From: Prolixibacteraceae bacterium
Lineage (GTDB): Bacteria; Bacteroidota; Bacteroidia; Bacteroidales; Prolixibacteraceae
Direction: 5' to 3'
DNA: 64,000 nucleotides
Assembly (NCBI GenBank): GCA_028683385.1
Contig: JAQUIJ010000014.1
Span: 99,997 to 163,996 of the forward strand
Shown in pieces: positions 24,749 through 33,685 of the stretch. Position 1 is the stretch's first letter, and each line of letters opens with the position of its first letter. Made by a program: the position numbers and the translations under genes. Under the pieces are notes generated by a model. That model saw only the letters and a list, made by a program, of their open reading frames with translations, ran no database searches and was not told where the DNA came from.

Positions 24749-26998
24749 TTAGTGTTTCAGTTTTTGATAAATTCCATTTCGTGTTTTTTCCAACCACTTG
24801 GAAGTAACCAGTTTAGAAAGATAGAGGTCGGCGGTACGTTCCTTTATACTGAAGAAGTTAGCTGCCAGGTCGATGGCTTCTTTTCTTTTAAATGAGTTTG
24901 GAAGTTTGTCAAAAAACTGTTTTAGCAGTTTGTCGGTAACTGTAGCTTGTTTTGGCAATTCCCTAAACATGAAAACTGAATGTTCCTGATAGACTTTTAC
25001 CAATGCCAAAGCCAACTCAAAATCATTCTCCGAACAGATAAATTCGTTTGATAATTCACCGTTGTCGAAATACCGCAATGCGGTTATTATCATTGCAACC
25101 CTGAAAAGAATGAGGCCTAAGCGTTTTGATGTACCTGAAAGGTCCTCGCTTACAAATGTTGCCAGTGTTGTTAGTCCATCTTCTCCAAAATCATTGAGCC
25201 TATCCCATTGGTCGGGGGTAAGTTTGAAATGTATTTTTTCACAGTGTTGAAGGAACTCGACGAATCTCATTACACTGTCTGAAAGAATTTCAAAATATTC
25301 AGTCAGATTGATTCCGTTAAAGGTATCGCTTGCCCTAATCCAAACAATATCAGACTTGAACGTGTAATAAATAAAACGACTGAATAAACCATCCTCTGCT
25401 GATTTGATTAAATTCTCAACCTGACTTGGAGTTCCTGCAAGTGCCACTGATAAACGAGGTTTTTTTATTTCAACCCATTCCTTGTTGGTTTTACGGCTGT
25501 ATGAAATTGGTTCATGGTGAAATGCTTTACGAAGTAAGTCGGAATAACTTCCCCAATCTTGTTTTAAAACATTTCCCATTGAATCGGCCTCGGTTTCACA
25601 AAAAATGCCTTGCTCATCACCTTCCTTCAGGTGTTGGATTACTCTTGCACTGCTATTATTTCCAGGTATGAACAGGACTTTGAAGGGTGGTTCTTCAGGC
25701 GGATTTAATTCGGAAATGTTTTGTTTTTTATCGTTAAGTTTTCGTTTGTACTCCTGGAGTTCAATGTTGTATGCCTTTAGTTTTATATTGCTTTCAGCAA
25801 CTAATTTGTCGTGAAATTTGTCACCCAGACTTTTGGCGTATGTTAATGAACCCTTGCCGCTTGCGGCGGGTGCAATAATAAAACAGAACAAGTTCGCGTA
25901 ATGCTCTTTTGCCCGATACAGGCCAACTACATTTCGCATACATCCACTAATGATACTGATTGCACCTGTCAGAAAAACATCGCGCTCCCTGCGGTCTTCA
26001 AATACTGATGCACCGTTTTTCAGAATTTCAGGTAACTGTTTAAAAACTTCATCCGGAAGATATGGCATATTCATCAAAAGCTCGTCTTTTGATGGTGTTG
26101 GAATATCGGAGAACTTTGCAGAGTTTGCAAACTTTGCAAAGTCTGCAAGATTATTTGCGTATGCACTTTGAATTGTTGAAATGACCTCTTTTGTATCAAG
26201 GTCGTACCGTTGCAAGATATTGTACTCTGCAATATTTTCAGGTATTCCGGCACGGTTGCAATTACATGCCAACTGATGCACAAAGTTATTTCGGTTGCCT
26301 TCGTGATAGGTAAATTTCCTTTCAGTAAAATCAACACATTTATTGAAGCTTTCAAGCCAAGTATTTTCATCGGAATTATTTTGCTCGCTTTGTGCCGATT
26401 CTTCTGTTGATTTTGATGGTTCCTGGAAATTTATGGACTGCTCTGTTTCAATGTTTACATTGAACGATTCGGCATCGAAATTAAAATAACATTTTGGGTC
26501 GTAAGACATGAAACAAAGGCGTGAAACGTCTTTGCCCGAAGGGTCAACAGCAAGCTGCAAAGCTTGCTGGTAATGTCCGGCAACCTGCTGAAAAGCTGTT
26601 TTGTGGTATTCCGCTGAACTGGTTACGGGAACAATAATTTTCAAACCATTACCGCTCGGGCTGACAAAGGCGGCAAAAGTAAAGGGTGCTTTAGCAGCCG
26701 TGACTTTTGCTTTGGTCAACTGTTCGGGATTTAGCTTGTCTAAATCGAGAATCACAAAACCGCTGTAAGTTGTCAGGCGGTCAGCCTTGCGACCATTTTC
26801 AAATTTGCCTGATGGGGTAAAACCGGGAAGCTGCTTTTTCAGGGTTTCAGCTTCACCGGTTTTGTTTTCTGCCATGAGCTTGCGAATGGCTTCAATACTG
26901 GCACGGTACGTGCCGGATTGAATTTCGGAAAGAATTTCAATGATAGGTTTATGCCCAATTAATTGGGCAAAATTCCGGAAAATTGATACTTCTGACAT
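24749..26998 (-). CDS. BT4734-like / DUF3987 protein (primase-helicase-like)
   Basis: A 749-residue protein. The N-terminus (about 1-175) is a BT4734-like, primase-like domain with SGFVILDLDKLN and FAAFVSPSGNGLKIIVPV. From about 290 on it is a DUF3987 ATPase domain with Walker A IAPAASGKGSLTYA near 379, then FCETEADSM and LSVALAGTPSQV. Such proteins are common beside integrases in Bacteroidota mobilizable islands and are thought to act in element replication. A tract encoding ADFAKFANSAKFSD (26110-26150) is built from repeated TTTGCAAA words, like the BREX operator. No relaxase is seen nearby. Confidence 0.82.
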   Translation of the reverse strand: MSEVSIFRNFAQLIGHKPIIEILSEIQSGTYRASIEAIRKLMAENKTGEAETLKKQLPGFTPSGKFENGRKADRLTTYSGFVILDLDKLNPEQLTKAKVTAAKAPFTFAAFVSPSGNGLKIIVPVTSSAEYHKTAFQQVAGHYQQALQLAVDPSGKDVSRLCFMSYDPKCYFNFDAESFNVNIETEQSINFQEPSKSTEESAQSEQNNSDENTWLESFNKCVDFTERKFTYHEGNRNNFVHQLACNCNRAGIPENIAEYNILQRYDLDTKEVISTIQSAYANNLADFAKFANSAKFSDIPTPSKDELLMNMPYLPDEVFKQLPEILKNGASVFEDRRERDVFLTGAISIISGCMRNVVGLYRAKEHYANLFCFIIAPAASGKGSLTYAKSLGDKFHDKLVAESNIKLKAYNIELQEYKRKLNDKKQNISELNPPEEPPFKVLFIPGNNSSARVIQHLKEGDEQGIFCETEADSMGNVLKQDWGSYSDLLRKAFHHEPISYSRKTNKEWVEIKKPRLSVALAGTPSQVENLIKSAEDGLFSRFIYYTFKSDIVWIRASDTFNGINLTEYFEILSDSVMRFVEFLQHCEKIHFKLTPDQWDRLNDFGEDGLTTLATFVSEDLSGTSKRLGLILFRVAMIITALRYFDNGELSNEFICSENDFELALALVKVYQEHSVFMFRELPKQATVTDKLLKQFFDKLPNSFKRKEAIDLAANFFSIKERTADLYLSKLVTSKWLEKTRNGIYQKLKH

Positions 26999-27035
26999 AT
27001 TTCTAATTATACTACAGGGCGATTATTACAATCCA

Positions 27036-27320
27036 TTATTTCCTCTTTTTAAAGGCTTGGGAATAGTTGCTGTCAAGCAACTTTTGAACATCACTCATGC
27101 GGTAATAAATTTTACTGCCAATCTGAGAGAAGGAGATAATACCATCGTCGCGCCATGACTGAGCCGTGCGTTTACTGATGTTCATCAGTTGTATAAACTC
27201 CTGATTGTCGAGAAATGAATCTTTCAGGTCTTTTTGTTTTTCGGCGAGTGCTGTTTGGATAACATCCATTCGATTCATCAATTCCGTGTACTGCTCTTTT
27301 GAAAAAATTACTGCTTCCAT
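27036..27320 (-). CDS. Helix-turn-helix (excisionase-like) protein
   Basis: A 94-residue protein. The first 40 residues form an amphipathic helix (YTELMNRMDVIQTALAEKQ). The rest is a MerR/excisionase-type DNA-binding domain: FIQLMNISKRTAQSWRDDGI, then SQIGSKIYYRMSDVQKLL. It stands next to the DUF3987 gene and near the integrase, as excision/regulatory factors do in Bacteroidota islands. It is paralogous in design to the protein at 4732-5070. Confidence 0.82.
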   Translation of the reverse strand: MEAVIFSKEQYTELMNRMDVIQTALAEKQKDLKDSFLDNQEFIQLMNISKRTAQSWRDDGIISFSQIGSKIYYRMSDVQKLLDSNYSQAFKKRK

Positions 27321-27434
27321 AATCGAAAAAATTTAAGTTTTTAAATGAATTATGAAGCGAATGTCGGCAGTAAAGTGGGGCGTAATCGCTTTGTAAACAG
27401 TAGTGTTGAGTAGAGTGCAGAGTGGGGAGTTACA

Positions 27435-27468
27435 TAAAAAATGCCAAGCTGTAAGCCTGGCATTTTTT
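27435..27468. terminator. Bidirectional terminator
   Basis: AAAAATGCCA and TGGCATTTTT form a 10-bp stem, extended by GC/GC, around a short loop. A-run and T-run flank it on both sides. It separates the integrase/642-aa unit from the HTH gene. Confidence 0.85.
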
Positions 27469-27517
27469 ATACTTCCGAAAAGTTTTTTGAAAATAATTTA
27501 AAAGTGTAGAGTGAAAA

Positions 27518-29446
27518 TCAAAGATTATTGATGGCCTTTTCTATTTCTTTTATCCGGGTTAGGGTTGGTAACTTCTGACCTCTTAAATTTAATGTATTCA
27601 AATCCCTGCCATCAATTAACTCAAAGCACAATTTTGTAATTTTCCAATGAGTTTGCTTGGTATCTTCAATCTTGCCTGAATTGTTCAGGGTTTTTATAAA
27701 ATGTGCAAGTTCTTCAACTGTGCCTGTCCAGGTTACTTTGTTGGTAATTTCAGTGTTAGAAAATATTTTCTTAAAATCAGAAAGTGAAGTTTTCTTTCGG
27801 TCAATCAGCTTTTTATCATCCAAATAGCGGTGCAAATCAGTGATTTTATCAGCAGACTTACTAAAGTTTAAATAAATAAAAGATTTAATTGTCTTTTGTT
27901 GTTTTACAACAGGTTTACTTTCGATTGAGTTATTTTGAATTGGTGCTGAAAAAGATTGGGTTGGAATAACACTTGTTTGACCGGAAATAAATTGGATAGC
28001 CTCGCCTATTATTCTGCCATAGTGGTAGTTATAATAAGTAAACAAAGCTTCTTCGGTTTCACGGTTTAATTTCATTTTAATCGATTCGTCGAATGTGGGT
28101 GGTAGGCTGTATAATGCGTTGTGTAAAGGATTATTATACGACCGGTTTTTCCTTAATTCTTCCTCGGTTGTATTGAAATTAACAAATGTTCGATTCAATT
28201 CTGTTTTATCAACTTTGCCATTTTTTGCCAGTTCATCCAGTTGCATCTGCAATTTAGCTAAATATGGTTTTTTTGCATCGGCACCAATATGGATGAGGTT
28301 TTCCAATATTTCCTTTTTTAGGTTGGCTAAATCTTCATCCCATTGATAAACCATGCTCATTGGGGCAACTTCATACGGATAATTGTATTCCAAATCCTTT
28401 AGAAACTGGTTGAAAGAGTTGTAATCAATGGTATAGATTCCCGAAGGTGTTGCATTTATTCCCATCAGGCCGGTTTTAAACTGGTCGTAAATATTTTGGA
28501 ATGAATCCCTGAAAAGATTAAAGTGGTTGGTGTAGTGCTTCCAAACGTGGGTTGCATACAAATCCATGTATGATTCTGCCTTGTATTCCATCACATTCGG
28601 GAACCAATAAGTTTGAAAGTAATTTTGTAAAAATGCCTTGTGTCGTTTTGCCGGTGTATGGGTTTTAAATTGTTGAAGCGATAAACTCAGGTAGCGGTTT
28701 ATCTCCATGTTATTTAATGGGCGGATTCGGTCGTAAACTGATTTTACAAATTCATCGTGTAAAGGACCTGAAATGAAAGTATTGAAATAATTGGGGTCGA
28801 ATTTGTATTGTTCCCAAAGTTCATCGCATTTGTGACGATAATCAACGGCTTCGATAGCAAGGCGGTTTTCAAGTTCTTCCACAATCAGAATTTCATCATC
28901 CGGGTTGCCGGGTAATTTGTTTTGAATCGGTGCTTTGGTCAAAAGTTCGGCTTGCTCTTTTGCGAAGGAAATTTCATTACCAAGAATCTCTTTTAACTCG
29001 GCGTTCCATTGTGGGTCTTTAATTCTTTCGTAACCGTATTTTGAAAAAATTTCGGCTCGGGAAATTTTGGCAAGTGTTTTTGAAAGATTGACTGCCTTTT
29101 GTGCTGGATGCAACTCGTCTAACTTTTTCAGGTGGTTGACCAGCGCTAATGAACGAGCTTTTTTCAGCGTAGCAACAAAAGAGGCAACATACCTTTTTAT
29201 CTGCGTGGTATTGTAAATACCATAAGTTGATTGAACATCAATAAATTTTGGATTATTCGGATTTGCCAAATATTCATCCAACGTAAAGTTATTTGCTTCA
29301 TCGTCAAACTGCCAGGTATCATAAAAATCGACTAATATTTTGAGGTTCAAATAGCTTTTGCCTTTTTCCTCCAATGGTAAACCATCAATAAATTTGAGAA
29401 GTTTATCCACATAATTGTCTATTTGAGAATCGGTTAATCTACTCAT
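27518..29446 (-). CDS. Unrecognised 642-residue protein downstream of the integrase
   Basis: A large, mostly helical, charged soluble protein without a signal peptide or membrane segment. No Walker, nuclease or relaxase motif is visible. The last about 110 residues (from SFIYLNFSKSADKITDLHRY) include VTWTGTVEELAHFIKTL. This resembles a small C-terminal domain seen in RteC-like and other Bacteroidota mobile-element proteins. Its start overlaps the integrase stop by 8 bp, so the two are co-translated. The link to integration or excision is inferred from this coupling. A polar Gln/Ser/Thr linker near 490-520 separates the two parts. Confidence 0.75.
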   Translation of the reverse strand: MSRLTDSQIDNYVDKLLKFIDGLPLEEKGKSYLNLKILVDFYDTWQFDDEANNFTLDEYLANPNNPKFIDVQSTYGIYNTTQIKRYVASFVATLKKARSLALVNHLKKLDELHPAQKAVNLSKTLAKISRAEIFSKYGYERIKDPQWNAELKEILGNEISFAKEQAELLTKAPIQNKLPGNPDDEILIVEELENRLAIEAVDYRHKCDELWEQYKFDPNYFNTFISGPLHDEFVKSVYDRIRPLNNMEINRYLSLSLQQFKTHTPAKRHKAFLQNYFQTYWFPNVMEYKAESYMDLYATHVWKHYTNHFNLFRDSFQNIYDQFKTGLMGINATPSGIYTIDYNSFNQFLKDLEYNYPYEVAPMSMVYQWDEDLANLKKEILENLIHIGADAKKPYLAKLQMQLDELAKNGKVDKTELNRTFVNFNTTEEELRKNRSYNNPLHNALYSLPPTFDESIKMKLNRETEEALFTYYNYHYGRIIGEAIQFISGQTSVIPTQSFSAPIQNNSIESKPVVKQQKTIKSFIYLNFSKSADKITDLHRYLDDKKLIDRKKTSLSDFKKIFSNTEITNKVTWTGTVEELAHFIKTLNNSGKIEDTKQTHWKITKLCFELIDGRDLNTLNLRGQKLPTLTRIKEIEKAINNL

Positions 29447-30647
29447 TGAAAATATCCATTGCTTTATCTAATTCGGAACTTACAATTTTAGCATAAATCT
29501 GGGTTTCCCGTAGCGCTGCATGGCCTAAAATTTTTGAAACTTTGTCGATGCTAATACCTTTTCTGAGTGCTCTGGTTGCAAAAGTGTGGCGGCTGATGTG
29601 GAAACTGATGTTCTTTTCAATTTCGAGCTTTTTTGCAATAATTTTCAGGTTCTTGTTTATGTAAGCGGTCGCCCTGCTGATTTCTGTATCTACTTCCCTG
29701 GCGTTGGTCAGTTCTATTTCTTCAGGCAATTGCGGGAAAATAAAAGCGTTATTGTCGGCTTCTGCAGGTTTGTATTTATTGATGATTTCGAGACTCTTGT
29801 TTGGCAGTTTTATTGAAAGCTGGCCGCCTGTTTTCATTATGGTTACATGAATATGGTGTCCGTCAAAATCCTTCCATTTAAGCTGTAAAACGTCGGAAAC
29901 CCTTAACCCGCCAGCGTATGCCGAAAAAACAAACATATTGCGGTGCAATTCAATCCTTGTTCCAGGTGTTAAACTCAGTTCTTCAATCTTTAAAAGTTCA
30001 TCCTCGGTCAGGTAACTTCTTTGAGTTTTTTCTGACTTCATTTTGTACTTGTTGAACGGAATAACATTGTGTTCAATGATGTCCTGGCTATATGCGTCGT
30101 TGAATAAACGGCGGATAAACTTGTAATCCTTGTAAACTGTGTTGGTTGTATTGTGGTGTTTTTCACGGAGGTGTTTTTCATACTTGGTCAAAAATTCCGG
30201 CGTAATATCCTGAAAAGCCAATATTTTGCCGTTCATGTATTCCCGAAGCTTGGTAATGATAGAACAGTTTTTATCGTAGGTGCCAATTTTTCCGTTCTGC
30301 AAATATCGCTCAACAGCTTCATCGGCAAACTCGAAAAAGTCAGTTGCTTTTTTGCCGTAAATTTTATCTCTAAGCTGGCGGGTTGTCAATGACTTTGAAA
30401 TGGTGTCGTGCTCAAAAACCTGGTCCTGAAGCTCGGTAAACTTATTCGAAATAAATGAGTTAAGCCGTGCACTGTTCTGGTGCTTTCCCTTGATACGGTT
30501 CTTTTTTTCGTCCCAATGTTCTTCCGGTATCATGATACCAGATGAAATATAACTGATTTTTCTATCTTTGATGATACGAAAATGGATTGGAGCTTCACCC
30601 TTTTTGTTTAGCTTATCCTTGCGGTAAATAATTGATACAGTGGCCAT
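29439..30647 (-). CDS. Tyrosine recombinase / site-specific integrase of the BREX island
   Basis: A 402-residue phage-type integrase. The arm-binding domain is at 1-85 (ATVSIIYRKDKLNKKGEAP), the SAM-like core-binding domain at about 105-200, and the catalytic domain after that. Catalytic residues are visible: Arg I in AYAGGLRVSDVLQL near 247, HISRHTFA near 351, LGHAALRETQ, and the nucleophile Tyr in QIYAKIV near 382. Its start lies about 180 bp from the tRNA-3'-end-like sequence at 30829-30844, the normal arrangement at the end of an integrated element. The 642-residue gene follows it in the same operon. Confidence 0.92.
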   Translation of the reverse strand: MATVSIIYRKDKLNKKGEAPIHFRIIKDRKISYISSGIMIPEEHWDEKKNRIKGKHQNSARLNSFISNKFTELQDQVFEHDTISKSLTTRQLRDKIYGKKATDFFEFADEAVERYLQNGKIGTYDKNCSIITKLREYMNGKILAFQDITPEFLTKYEKHLREKHHNTTNTVYKDYKFIRRLFNDAYSQDIIEHNVIPFNKYKMKSEKTQRSYLTEDELLKIEELSLTPGTRIELHRNMFVFSAYAGGLRVSDVLQLKWKDFDGHHIHVTIMKTGGQLSIKLPNKSLEIINKYKPAEADNNAFIFPQLPEEIELTNAREVDTEISRATAYINKNLKIIAKKLEIEKNISFHISRHTFATRALRKGISIDKVSKILGHAALRETQIYAKIVSSELDKAMDIFNE

Positions 30648-30694
30648 TTCTAATTGAATTTGTTATCACAAATATACGAAAAAGAAAGCAAACC

Positions 30695-30716
30695 GGGGTA
30701 AACAATGGGGTAAACA
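30695..30716 (+). repeat. Tandem GGGGTAAACA pair, right copy
   Basis: GGGGTAAACA, AT, GGGGTAAACA in the gap before the integrase start. It matches the pair at 2845-2866 in sequence, spacing and orientation. The two copies lie just inside the proposed ends of the BREX island. Confidence 0.65.
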
Positions 30717-30828
30717 TTTACTGCATTTTGATACTTTTTTTTGCATCCGGTTGCAGTCGTAAAACTCTAAAAGCCTTGATAAATGGGCGTTTCAGCGCAA
30801 AGCGATGTAAGGCAGTGAGGTGAAAGTA

Positions 30829-30844
30829 GTCCCAGCTGGGTCAC
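30829..30844 (+). other. Putative right attachment site: tRNA 3' end
   Basis: AGTCCCAGCTGGGTCACA reads as the end of a tRNA: loop end AGT, T-stem CCCAG, acceptor CTGGGTC, discriminator A. It would fit a tRNA starting GACCCAG. The rest of a tRNA is absent upstream, so this is a displaced 3' end, as left by tRNA-targeting integrases. A terminator follows. The tRNA identity cannot be fixed from this fragment. Confidence 0.6.
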
Positions 30845-30868
30845 AAAGATTGATATCAAAATGAACTA

Positions 30869-30905
30869 AAAGCACTTAAATTCAATGATTTAGGTGCTTT
30901 TTTAT
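30869..30905 (+). terminator. Terminator after the tRNA-like end
   Basis: AAAGCACTTAAA and TTTAGGTGCTTT form a 12-bp stem with one G-T pair, followed by TTTTATTT. This is probably the original tRNA operon terminator. Confidence 0.8.
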
Positions 30906-30958
30906 TTGGTGCAACAACCAAAATAAACCACTCAGAATCAAATTAAAAGGGACTATAG

Positions 30959-31106
30959 CGAGACCTATTTCAAAAATTCTCCAATAGGTCTCGCAAAATG
31001 ACGTAACTCTCTGCATTTCAATTAATCTTGATTCAATTTGACTCGATTTGATGCTTGTGAAATAGCTTCAAATCGGGTACATTTAAAATTGAATCGAGAC
31101 CTATTT
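30959..31106. repeat. GAGACCTATT repeats upstream of the second integrase
   Basis: GCGAGACCTATT (30959-30970) and AATAGGTCTCGC (30983-30994) form a perfect 12-bp inverted repeat. A third copy, CGAGACCTATTT (31095-31106), lies in direct orientation 25 bp before the integrase ATG. These may be binding sites for the integrase or an excision factor, or an end of the second element. Confidence 0.6.
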
Positions 31107-31130
31107 TTTAACTATTAAATTGAAAAAAAG

Positions 31131-32348
31131 ATGAGAGTTGCAGTTTGTTTTCAGTTAAAAAAGTCCAAAATGAGGACTGATGGTGTATCCCCTTTGTATG
31201 TAAGGTGTACGCTGCATGGTCAACGATTTGAAGTTGCGACTGGTTTTGCATTGCTAACTGATGATTGGAATGAAACCAAGCAATTGGTTAAAGGCAGAAC
31301 AGAAGAAGTCAAAATTATCAACAACAGGCTGGAAAAAATCCGAACACGGATTCAGGATATTTATAACCAGTTGGAATCTTTGGGTGAATCATTTGATGTT
31401 ATAACCATCAAAGAAAAGTTTCTTGGCAACCGAAAAGAAAAAGGATTGATAGAGGTTTTCGATTTGGTTGTAAAGGATGTCGAAGCTAAAGTTGGAAAAG
31501 ACTATTCGAACGGAACATTAAAACACTATAAAACTTCGAAAAAGCGGCTTTTGGAATTCTTGAAAAGGCGGACTCCAAACGCTGACATTGCCCTTTCAAA
31601 GGTTGATTTTGGTTTTTTAGCTGCCTTTGATTTGTTTTTGAAGACGGATAAAAAAGTAATGCCCAACACCGCATTGACTTACCACAAACATTTGAAGAGG
31701 GTTTATAACATCGCTATTTCATTAGGTTTGGTTTCGAAATGTCCGTATGACTCATTTAAACCAACAAGGAATAAAACAAATCGTGAATTTCTCACCTTAC
31801 AGGAACTGGAAGGAATCCGAAATAAACGGATTTCCATTCCAAGGATGGATTTGGTGCGTGATATATTTGTGTTTGCTGGTTACACCGGATTATCATTTTG
31901 TGAACTGGAAAAGATTAGTCCAACACATATTCAGAAAGGCATCGATGGAAAAGATTGGATATTTATTTATAGAAATAAAACCGAAACCAGATGTGCAATT
32001 CCATTATTACCTGCTGCATCCAATGTGTTAAAGAAATACGAAAATCATCCCGATGTGTTACTAAACAATACTTTGCTCCCAATCTATACTAATCAAAAGA
32101 TGAACAGCTATTTGAAAGAATTGGCTGATATTTGTGGAATTCAGAAAAAACTATCCATGCACGTTGCCCGCCATACGTTTGCCACCTCAGTCACATTAAC
32201 AAATGGTGTTCCTATTGAAACTGTGTCGAAAATGCTCGGGCATACATCATTAAAAACAACTCAAATTTATGCGAGGATCGTTGATACTAAAATTTCGAAT
32301 GAAATGGATCAATTGCAGAAGAAATTAGGTGGAGATGTTGGAGTGTAG
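31131..32348 (+). CDS. CTnDOT-type tyrosine recombinase (integrase of the second element)
   Basis: A 405-residue integrase with an arm-binding domain (MRVAVCFQLKKSKMRTDGVS), a core-binding domain and a catalytic domain. HVARHTFATSVTL near 345, MLGHTSLKTTQ and the Tyr in QIYARIV near 378 are intact. At the Arg I position it reads GYTGLSFCEL, with Ser where most family members have Arg. The CTnDOT integrase is known for this same Ser replacement. That places this protein with integrases of Bacteroidota conjugative transposons and fits the tra operon downstream. It starts about 290 bp right of the first element's end. Confidence 0.9.
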   Translation: MRVAVCFQLKKSKMRTDGVSPLYVRCTLHGQRFEVATGFALLTDDWNETKQLVKGRTEEVKIINNRLEKIRTRIQDIYNQLESLGESFDVITIKEKFLGNRKEKGLIEVFDLVVKDVEAKVGKDYSNGTLKHYKTSKKRLLEFLKRRTPNADIALSKVDFGFLAAFDLFLKTDKKVMPNTALTYHKHLKRVYNIAISLGLVSKCPYDSFKPTRNKTNREFLTLQELEGIRNKRISIPRMDLVRDIFVFAGYTGLSFCELEKISPTHIQKGIDGKDWIFIYRNKTETRCAIPLLPAASNVLKKYENHPDVLLNNTLLPIYTNQKMNSYLKELADICGIQKKLSMHVARHTFATSVTLTNGVPIETVSKMLGHTSLKTTQIYARIVDTKISNEMDQLQKKLGGDVGV

Positions 32349-32387
32349 CTGTGTAGAATATTTGCAATCTAGTGTTCTGTTGATTTC

Positions 32388-32434
32388 ATTCCATTAAATC
32401 TTAACATATTTAAGCTGTTAGGATTTAATGGAAT
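32388..32434. repeat. 19-bp near-perfect inverted repeat before the WYL gene
   Basis: 32388-32406 (ATTCCATTAAATCTTAACA) and 32416-32434 (TGTTAGGATTTAATGGAAT) are reverse complements except for one G-T-compatible position, with a 9-bp loop. No T-run follows, so it is less like a terminator. It may be an operator for the WYL regulator, which starts 100 bp later. Confidence 0.65.
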
Positions 32435-32533
32435 CATAAATTTAAATGAATGGTAATTTTATGATTTAGAAATTTGATAAGTATCTTTAAAGATTATTTT
32501 TTAAAATTTAAGATGCGATGTTTTTAAACTCCT

Positions 32534-33541
32534 ATGGCTACCAATAAAAACGCGACGATACGTTACCAGGCACTTAATCAATGCTTCCGAAATCCAGGGA
32601 GGATTTATTACATCGATGATTTAATTGAAGCCTGCAACAATTCATTGCTTGATATTGATCTAAATTCAACTGGTATAAAAAGGCGACAACTTTTTGATGA
32701 TATTAAATTTATGCGCGACTCGCAGGGATATGGTGCACCAATAAAATCATTTAAGGATGGGAAGAAAGCGTACTACCGTTATAGCGATTTGTCTTTTTCA
32801 ATAAACAATCAGCCTTTAAATGAAAGGGAAGCCCAACAATTGAAAGAGTCATTGATGACTCTTTCACGGTTCAAAGGGCTGCCACAGTTTGAATGGGTTG
32901 ATGAAATGAAAGCCCGTTTAGAAGTGAGCTTCAGGTTAAAAAGTCAGGATAAGGTCATTGAGTTTGAAGAAAATCAATATTTGACAGGTAAGGAGCATAT
33001 TGGAGCTTTATATGATGCTGTAATCAACAAACAGGTTCTGAGAATTAAATATCGTCCTTTTAAACGTGAAGAATCTATTTTGATGGTTTTGCATCCATAC
33101 TTTCTGAAACAATATAATAACCGATGGTTTTTATTTGGAAAAAGTGGAGATGCAAAAACTGTTACAACCATTGCTCTCGACCGGATTGAGGTGATTCAGC
33201 CTGCTTCTGAATTGTTTCTACCCAATACAGATATTAATTTTGAAGAGTATTTTGAAGATGTTATTGGAGTTTCGGTTCCTTATGATGGCATAGCCGATAA
33301 AATCATTTTAAAAATCGATGCTGACAGTTGGCCTTATATCAAGACGAAACCTATACATGGTTCCCAGAAAATCAAAGAGCAAACATCAAAATATACCATC
33401 ATCGAACTCCACCTGATTCCTAATTTTGAATTGGAAGCACTAGTTTTTTCCCATGCTGAAAAGATTGAGGTAATTAGTCCGGAAACACTTCGCCAACGGA
33501 TAAAGGATCGTGCCTTTAATTTAAATGAGAAATACATTTGA
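32534..33541 (+). CDS. WYL-domain transcriptional regulator
   Basis: A 335-residue protein. The N-terminal winged-helix part (about 1-80) contains IRYQALNQCFRNPGRIYYID and RRQLFDDIKFM. The WYL domain (about 150-215) has LRIKYRPFKREES, HPYFLKQYNNRWFLFGK and TIALDRIE. A WCX-like C-terminal domain follows (about 245-330). WYL proteins sense nucleic-acid ligands and often repress phage-defence loci (BrxR, CapW). It is the first gene after the second integrase and precedes the hsdM/hsdS-CBASS-hsdR cluster on the same strand, so it is the likely regulator of that cluster. A strong inverted repeat lies upstream. Confidence 0.88.
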   Translation: MATNKNATIRYQALNQCFRNPGRIYYIDDLIEACNNSLLDIDLNSTGIKRRQLFDDIKFMRDSQGYGAPIKSFKDGKKAYYRYSDLSFSINNQPLNEREAQQLKESLMTLSRFKGLPQFEWVDEMKARLEVSFRLKSQDKVIEFEENQYLTGKEHIGALYDAVINKQVLRIKYRPFKREESILMVLHPYFLKQYNNRWFLFGKSGDAKTVTTIALDRIEVIQPASELFLPNTDINFEEYFEDVIGVSVPYDGIADKIILKIDADSWPYIKTKPIHGSQKIKEQTSKYTIIELHLIPNFELEALVFSHAEKIEVISPETLRQRIKDRAFNLNEKYI

Positions 33542-33685
33542 ACTGTGCATAATCACTGCACACATCCTTTTTACATTTGTTTTGAACAATTCAGCGTAGT
33601 ATATAATGTTGATAACTACCTGTTTTTATTCCGGCGAATTAAGCCGTTTTGTGATATTTTTGTCTTTTACTAAAAACTGAAAACT

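Noticed and set aside
24749..26998. Relaxase or conjugation protein
   Set aside because: No HUH histidine triad or relaxase tyrosine motif is visible; the N-terminal block and Walker A fit BT4734/DUF3987.
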